64,000 nucleotides of DNA from Lentzea pudingi. GTDB lineage: Bacteria > Actinomycetota > Actinomycetes > Mycobacteriales > Pseudonocardiaceae. Below the pieces are notes generated by a model, which was not told the origin of the DNA, did no database searches, and worked only from the letters and a program-made list of their open reading frames with translations. Below, piece by piece: positions 59,208-64,000 of the stretch. The stretch covers positions 198,124 through 262,123 of the forward strand of contig NZ_BMNC01000009.1 in the NCBI RefSeq assembly GCF_014646255.1, given 5' to 3'. A program made the position numbers and the translations under genes. Every line of letters starts with the position of its first letter. Positions within the stretch are counted from its first letter, which is position 1.

Positions 59208-59240
59208 ACTATTGTTGAACAGTCACCCTCTAGGGGGAAC

Positions 59241-62200
59241 TCATCTCAGCCGATAGGCCCTCAGCACCGTCTGGTCGACCGTGTTGCCGGCTGCGTCCGC
59301 TGCCACCACGCGCAACGACACGAACCCGCCCGCCTTCCCGCCGGGAGGCACGATCGACTTCACCGGAACCCACGTGGCGCCGTCGTCGTACGACGCGTAC
59401 GCCTGCAGCGAGCGTGCCGAGGCCTTGCCGGAGCTGGCGGTGAACTTCGCCGGCATCGGCGCCCCGGCCTTCCAGCTGTTGCGCAGGTCGACCGGCAGCG
59501 CGTAGTCGACCTCCAGCAACGGCAGCCTGCCGTCGGCGGAACCCGAGAACTCCCACGTGGTTTTCACGTTGGTGGACAACGCGAGTGAGGCGCGGGACGC
59601 GTCCAGCACGAGCTTGTACCGGCCATCGCGGGCGGGTGCGTGGAAGGAACCCCTCCTGGCATCGGGGGAGAAGCCCAGCGACACCCCGTCGTGGAACAGC
59701 TCCACGTAGCCACCGCCGGTCTGCCGCCAGTTCTCCACCCAGCCCGATCCACCGAACGGCGAGATCCGCGCGTTGATCAGGTCACCGGTCCGTTCGACAC
59801 CACCGCCGTCGGCCCACGGCACGAGCGACGGACCGGTGAGCCGGGGTGAGGTGACGGCGCGCAGGTTCGTGCGCTCGTAGCTCTTGCCCGCCTTGAGGGT
59901 CACCGGCTCCACGTGCGCCCACGAGGTCGTGATCGGGTCGTCGCCGCCTCCGAACGAGCGTCCGTCGAAGCCCTCCTGGAACCAGGTGCCAGGGGTGAAG
60001 TACTCGGTTCGCTGCACGGGAGCCGCGAACCGTTCGTCGAGCGTCACGCCGATGGAGCCGTTGACGACCGGGTTGTTGCGCTGGTTGATCGAGCCGTCCC
60101 CGCCGGACGTGTGGTAGCGCGCCTTGACCTCGGCGAGCTCCGAGTGCCGGATCTTCTTGACACCGAACGGAAGCGAGCCCTTGTTCTGCAGGAACAACGT
60201 GTACGAGACCGGTGAGCCCGCGATGGCCCGCAGCGTCAGCTTCGACGGCGTCACGGCCACGTGGTGCTCCGCCGCCGCGACCACCGGGACCGCCGTCTGC
60301 TCGTCGTACCCGAACGGCACCGGTCCGGCCCACAGCACCGCGACCGCGCCGGCGTCCTTCATCGCCTGCGCCACCGCGTAGACGTCCTCGTTGACAGGAC
60401 GCACGAGTGCGAGCTTGCCGCGCACGTCGGACCCGCGTTCGGCGACGTCGAACCGGTGCTCGCCCGGCGGCAGGTACTTGCTGCTCTCGTAGTACCGCAC
60501 CGGGAACCCGCCGGGCACCGAGACCAGCGGCTGCCCGCCCTTGAGCCCGGTGTCGTAGGTCAGCTCGGGCAACGGTGCCCCGAACGTCAGGCCGTACAAC
60601 GGCACGCGGCCGTCGATGATGCTCGCGACACCGCTGATCTTGCCGGGCGCGAACGGCACGCGCAGCTGGGCGTCGCGGTACCAGACGACCGAGTCGCGCT
60701 CGGGCAGTTCGACGCTGATCTGCTCGGCCTTCCTGGCGTCCAGCGTCAGGGACACGTCCGCGGCCAGCGAGACACGTCCGGCCACCTCGGTCCCGGTGAT
60801 CGGCACGAACCAGTCGTAGTTCGGCGTCAGCTCGTCGATGCGGCTGAGCACCGCGTAGTCCGCGACCGGCAGCCGCGCCGATCCGGTGCCGTCCGGTCCG
60901 ATGACGAGCACCGAGGCTTCCTTCGTCGTCATGTTGACCACGACGGCGAACTCGCCCGGCACGGGCTTGCCGTCACGGCCGATCATCGACAACGTCAGCG
61001 CGTGGCGTTCCTCCTGCACGTACGCGCCGACGGAGGTCGTCAGCTCGACGCCCGCGCCGGAAGCCTTGACGTGCCCGAAGAACGTGCCGTTGCCCTTGCG
61101 CGGGTCCAGCACGACGTCGACCGCGGCACTGCCCTGGGCCGGCACCGTCACCGACGACGGCACGGAGAAGTCCGCGCCGAGGTCGTGCCGCAACGCAAGG
61201 GTTACGGGCGCGGCACCCGCGTTCGAGTAGGTGATCGTCTTCGTGAACGTCCTGGTGTGCGGCCATTCCAGCAACCCGAACGACAGGCTGCCCACCGACG
61301 CCCGCACCTGCTGCGTCACCGCGCGGCCGACGTCGAGCAGGCCGGTGCCGACGCTCGTGGGTGAGTCCGCGACCGGTTTCACCGTCGCCATCAGGTGTGC
61401 CTTGAGCTCGGCCGCCGTCCAGGACGGGTTGTGCTGCGCCAGCACCGCCGCCGCGCCCGCGACGTGCGGCGCGGCCATCGACGTGCCCGTCAGCCGTGCG
61501 TGCAGGTCGTCGACAGCGTGTTCCCACAGGGTGTTCTCGGCGCGGGCGGCCACGATGTCCGTGCCCGGTGCCGCGATGTCCGGCTTGACCGCGTGGTCGC
61601 TCAGCCGTGGACCGCGTGAGGACATCTCCTCGACCGCGCCCTGCTTGGTCAGGTTGGCCACGGCCAGCGCCGCGTCCGCCACCGCCGGTCCGGAGACCTT
61701 GCGGAACGTCCCCGCGTTGCCCGCCGCGACGACGAACAGCGCGCCGGTCTCGGCGGTGAGCTCGTTGACCTTCACCGACAACGGGTCCGTGCCGTCGGAC
61801 TGGTCGCCGCCCAGCGACAGGTTGACGACCTTCGCCCTCACCTCGCGCGCCGCCCACTCCATGCCGGCGATCACCGCGCTGTCGAGGCAGTACGTGGCCT
61901 CGCAGACCCGGCCCACCGCGAGCGAGGCGCCCTTCGCGACACCGAGGTACTGGCTGCCGCGACCGGCGACCGTGGCCGCGACGTGCGTGCCGTGACCGAT
62001 GTCGTCCTGGATGCCGGCCGGCGTGAAGTCCTTGGCCACGGAGACGACACCCGCGAGTTCCGGGTGCTTCTGGTCGTACCCGGTGTCGAGCACGGCGACC
62101 GTGACGCCGGTGCCGTCGAACCCGGCCTGCCACGCCGCCGGCGCGCCCACCATCGGCACGCTCTCGGTCAGCGAGATCTGCGACTTGCCGTCGAGCCACA

Positions 62201-62636
62201 GCTTCTCCGCGCGCAACGCGTTCGTGCGCCGCCCGGACCACTGCGCTGCGGCGTCCTTCTTCCGCACCGCGCCGGCCGACCGGAAACCGTTGTCCAGCAA
62301 CGGGATGCGGTCGATCTTGTCGTCGGTGTACCCGTAGCCGTGCAACGAGGTGACGTCGAAGAAGCGCTTGTCGACGCGGTCCTGCCCCACCGCGCCGACG
62401 GCGTCCGCCGGCACCACGTACTGGTGGCCGTCCTTCACGTACTGGGCGAACTGCATCCCGGGCCGCCCCTCGACCCGGACGAGCTCGCCCTTCTCCCCCA
62501 CGACGACCTTGTCACCGCTGATCAGCGTGATGACCGAGGTCTGCTGGGCTCTAGGTGGTTCCGCCTGCGCCACCGCCACCGGGCTGAGCAGCCCGGCGGC
62601 GAGAGCGGTGATCACCAAACATCGTGCTGGACGCAC
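59241..62636 (-). CDS. Large secreted subtilisin-family (S8) serine protease
   Basis: The 1131-residue preproenzyme has a GTG start with GGGGAGG upstream, a signal peptide (about 1-25), a pro-region to about 160 and a peptidase domain. The catalytic triad is Asp184 (VAVLDTGYD), His215 (GHGTHVAATVAG) and Ser386 (TGTSMAAPHVAG). The remaining 700 residues are beta-sandwich and PA-like regions (VLWAGPVPFGYDEQT) of the kind that set substrate access. It is secreted and probably degrades proteins in soil. A hairpin terminator follows. Confidence 0.92.
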   Translation of the reverse strand: MRPARCLVITALAAGLLSPVAVAQAEPPRAQQTSVITLISGDKVVVGEKGELVRVEGRPGMQFAQYVKDGHQYVVPADAVGAVGQDRVDKRFFDVTSLHGYGYTDDKIDRIPLLDNGFRSAGAVRKKDAAAQWSGRRTNALRAEKLWLDGKSQISLTESVPMVGAPAAWQAGFDGTGVTVAVLDTGYDQKHPELAGVVSVAKDFTPAGIQDDIGHGTHVAATVAGRGSQYLGVAKGASLAVGRVCEATYCLDSAVIAGMEWAAREVRAKVVNLSLGGDQSDGTDPLSVKVNELTAETGALFVVAAGNAGTFRKVSGPAVADAALAVANLTKQGAVEEMSSRGPRLSDHAVKPDIAAPGTDIVAARAENTLWEHAVDDLHARLTGTSMAAPHVAGAAAVLAQHNPSWTAAELKAHLMATVKPVADSPTSVGTGLLDVGRAVTQQVRASVGSLSFGLLEWPHTRTFTKTITYSNAGAAPVTLALRHDLGADFSVPSSVTVPAQGSAAVDVVLDPRKGNGTFFGHVKASGAGVELTTSVGAYVQEERHALTLSMIGRDGKPVPGEFAVVVNMTTKEASVLVIGPDGTGSARLPVADYAVLSRIDELTPNYDWFVPITGTEVAGRVSLAADVSLTLDARKAEQISVELPERDSVVWYRDAQLRVPFAPGKISGVASIIDGRVPLYGLTFGAPLPELTYDTGLKGGQPLVSVPGGFPVRYYESSKYLPPGEHRFDVAERGSDVRGKLALVRPVNEDVYAVAQAMKDAGAVAVLWAGPVPFGYDEQTAVPVVAAAEHHVAVTPSKLTLRAIAGSPVSYTLFLQNKGSLPFGVKKIRHSELAEVKARYHTSGGDGSINQRNNPVVNGSIGVTLDERFAAPVQRTEYFTPGTWFQEGFDGRSFGGGDDPITTSWAHVEPVTLKAGKSYERTNLRAVTSPRLTGPSLVPWADGGGVERTGDLINARISPFGGSGWVENWRQTGGGYVELFHDGVSLGFSPDARRGSFHAPARDGRYKLVLDASRASLALSTNVKTTWEFSGSADGRLPLLEVDYALPVDLRNSWKAGAPMPAKFTASSGKASARSLQAYASYDDGATWVPVKSIVPPGGKAGGFVSLRVVAADAAGNTVDQTVLRAYRLR

Positions 62637-62700
62637 GTGTCCTCCCCTGGGTGTGAACCTCTCCACCCAGGAAGACTCCGAACTCAGCGTGGGGGTTGCC

Positions 62701-63099
62701 TCACGCTCCGCGATAGGTGCCGAAGCTCCAGCGGTTGCCCTCGGGGTCGGCGACGGTGAAGCCGCGCGAGCCGTAGTCCTCGTCGCGCAGGCCGCGGATC
62801 TCGGTGGCACCGCGGGCCAGGCTCTGGGCGTGGATCTCGTCGGGCCGGTCGGTCACGACGTAGATGGACCCGGCGCCGGCGCGCGTCGCCTCGACCTCGC
62901 CGACCGACCGCACGGCGGAGCCCAGCATGACGCCGCCGCCCTCGGGCCAGACCATCTCGCAGTGCACGACCTCGCCGTCGGCCTCCCCCGGCACGACGAG
63001 ATGTTCCTTGAACCCGAACGCTTCCACGAGGAAGCGGATCGCGGCGGGAGCGTCCTGGTAGGACAAACAGGGCCAGCAGGTGGGTGCGGGTGTGCTCAT
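62701..63099 (-). CDS. VOC/glyoxalase-superfamily protein
   Basis: The 132-residue single-domain protein has LSYQDAPAAIRFLVEAFGFKEH at the start and DYGSRGFTVADPEGNRWSFGTY at the end, typical of PhnB-like VOC proteins. The metal residues are only partly kept, so an antibiotic-resistance, isomerase or binding role cannot be distinguished. Its ATG overlaps the AraC gene stop (ATGA), so the two are coupled. Confidence 0.85.
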   Translation of the reverse strand: MSTPAPTCWPCLSYQDAPAAIRFLVEAFGFKEHLVVPGEADGEVVHCEMVWPEGGGVMLGSAVRSVGEVEATRAGAGSIYVVTDRPDEIHAQSLARGATEIRGLRDEDYGSRGFTVADPEGNRWSFGTYRGA

Positions 63100-63914
63100 G
63101 ACGGCAACTCTGCGCCCTGACCCAGCTCGCTGCCTTGTACGAATGGAAGCTCGGCCGCGATCCACTCGGTCGGGGTCGCCCCGCAGAGCGCCCGCCAGTC
63201 CCGGTTGAAGTGCGCCTGGTCGGTGTAGCCGCAGGCCGCGGCCACCTCGGTCAGCGTGGGCCGCCGCTCGCCGCGCAGCATCCGGTTCGCCCGCTCGAAC
63301 CGCATCACGCGGCCCACGACTTTGGGCGTGAGCCCGTACTCCGCCGCGAACCGCGCGCTCAGGTGCTGCCGGCTCCACCCGACCTCAGCGGCGATCGCGG
63401 CCACCGGGGCCCCCGCCGCGAGCCGCTGCCACGCCCAGGCCACCTCGACCTGCTGCCGCACGGGCCGGACCAGCCCACCGAGCACCTCGTCCAGGCACGC
63501 GAACCGGTCCGTCCACGTCGGCGCGTCCCGCAGCCGTTCGCGCAGCTCGGCCGCCGGGGCGTCCAGGCAGTCGAGCCCCACGGTGAGCGCCGACAGTTCC
63601 GCCGCGGGCATGCCGAAGAACGCCCGCATGCCGAGCGGCGTGAGGTCGCACTGGACGCCGTGCTGGAACCCGTCGTGCGTGATGAGCACGGCCTCGTCGT
63701 GCAGCCCGCCGCACAGCGTCGCGAACCGGCCCTCGGGCAGGTCGACCGTGCCGTCCATCGTGACCACGAGGGTCAGCGAGCGCGACGGCAGGCCGCGGTG
63801 CACGCCGGGCTCCGTGCGCATCCGATACCCGGAGTACCGCGTGACGAAGGGGCGCAGCCGCGGGTGCGGCAGGCCGATGACGTGCTCGACGTCCACGTCT
63901 CCGATGGTAATCAC
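63096..63914 (-). CDS. AraC-family transcriptional regulator
   Basis: The 272-residue protein has an N-terminal DUF6597/AraC-type binding domain (LPHPRLRPFVTRYSGYRMRTEPGVHRGLPSRSLTLVVT). The C-terminal helix-turn-helix pair includes PVAAIAAEVGWSRQHLSARFAAEYGLTPKVVGRV and LTEVAAACGYTDQAHFNRDWRALCG. It is coupled to the VOC gene that it precedes and probably regulates. Confidence 0.88.
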   Translation of the reverse strand: MITIGDVDVEHVIGLPHPRLRPFVTRYSGYRMRTEPGVHRGLPSRSLTLVVTMDGTVDLPEGRFATLCGGLHDEAVLITHDGFQHGVQCDLTPLGMRAFFGMPAAELSALTVGLDCLDAPAAELRERLRDAPTWTDRFACLDEVLGGLVRPVRQQVEVAWAWQRLAAGAPVAAIAAEVGWSRQHLSARFAAEYGLTPKVVGRVMRFERANRMLRGERRPTLTEVAAACGYTDQAHFNRDWRALCGATPTEWIAAELPFVQGSELGQGAELPS

Positions 63915-63938
63915 GGGTCGGCAACCACCGAAACGCCA

Positions 63939-63973
63939 CGAGGGGCGCGCTCCGGCCTGGAGCGCGCCCCTCG
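63939..63973. terminator. Hairpin terminator at the window edge
   Basis: A perfect 15-bp stem CGAGGGGCGCGCTCC (63939-63953) with its complement (63959-63973) and a 5-nt loop lies 12 nt beyond a candidate minus-strand stop codon (63985-63987). It probably ends the transcript of a gene that starts outside the window. Confidence 0.65.
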
Positions 63974-63984
63974 GTGCGGTTTGC

Positions 63985-64000
63985 CTAGAGCGAGGAGATG
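63985..64000 (-). CDS. Possible C-terminal end of a gene running off the window
   Basis: Read on the minus strand, the last bases give ...ISSL and a TAG stop, followed by the hairpin at 63939-63973. Only a few codons are visible, so the product cannot be named. Confidence 0.3.

Noticed and set aside
1..64000. CRISPR arrays, tRNA/rRNA genes, IS elements
   Set aside because: No spaced identical repeats of 20-40 bp in array form, no tRNA cloverleaf or rRNA segment, and no transposase-like frame were recognised by eye. The only tandem repeat is the in-frame 33-bp set at 29387-29650.

Overview
The window is GC-rich, densely coded DNA with GTG and occasional TTG starts, many 1-4 bp start/stop overlaps, LuxR/TetR/AraC-type regulators, an XRE plus DUF397 pair, an F420-type (deazaflavin) oxidoreductase and many secreted hydrolases. 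This points to a filamentous actinomycete, most likely of the Pseudonocardiaceae (Lentzea/Saccharothrix-like). That placement is inferred from gene content, not from a marker gene. No rRNA, tRNA, CRISPR array or insertion sequence was recognised.

Layout. 1-2.6 kb: a small membrane-anchored protein divergent from an OmpR/histidine-kinase pair. 2.9-5.7 kb: a decayed DUF4360 pseudogene, a small HATPase-like protein, an intact DUF4360 protein and a lipoprotein, with a 56-bp hairpin duplicated exactly 720 bp apart. 5.7-14.4 kb: a Tat-exported extensin-like peptidase, a helical-bundle/SRPBCC fusion, NDH-2 divergent from a FAD/Rieske protein, PaaZ, a SUKH-type protein, CysQ and a HAD phosphatase. 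14.4-18.6 kb: an MFS exporter divergent from a 919-residue LuxR regulator.

18.8-33.7 kb is the highlight: a 15-kb, one-strand, translationally coupled operon. In order it encodes aspartokinase, a DhnA-type C7 amino-sugar (ADH) synthase, a 296-aa HK97-fold capsid protein (encapsulin-like, natural-product or Family 3 type), a sulfotransferase, a 14-codon ORF, an SDR lacking the catalytic Tyr/Lys, an acyl-CoA ligase, an acyl-CoA dehydrogenase, APS kinase, CysD, CysN, a FAD/NAD(P)-binding protein carrying eight 11-residue repeats, an aldehyde dehydrogenase, and a fusion of an SRPBCC domain with a zinc alcohol dehydrogenase. I read it as a biosynthetic pathway that turns aspartate semialdehyde and a sugar phosphate into a C7N carbocycle, handles it as a CoA ester, supplies its own PAPS and sulfates the product, with a virus-derived protein shell. 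CysQ (PAP recycling), the MFS exporter and the LuxR regulator just upstream may belong to it.

33.7-38.0 kb: three secreted proteins resembling plant pathogenesis-related folds (CAP/PR-1, double-psi barrel/PR-4, thaumatin/PR-5), then two coupled LuxR-type regulators that lack the ATPase half. 38.1-46.7 kb: LysR/nitroreductase, AraC, a membrane protein, an SDR and acyl-CoA synthetase divergent from a GAF-LuxR regulator, a deazaflavin oxidoreductase, and TetR with a membrane protein. 46.8-49.8 kb: a secreted S1 protease and a GH16 beta-glucanase with a LacI-type palindrome upstream. 49.8-52.5 kb: an ornithine cyclodeaminase-like gene, DUF397/XRE and two small divergent ORFs, and a possible FRG-domain remnant. 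52.5-64 kb: an MhpB-like dioxygenase, a phosphodiester glycosidase/metallophosphoesterase fusion, a DEAD-box helicase, a methyltransferase, a large subtilisin, and an AraC/VOC pair.
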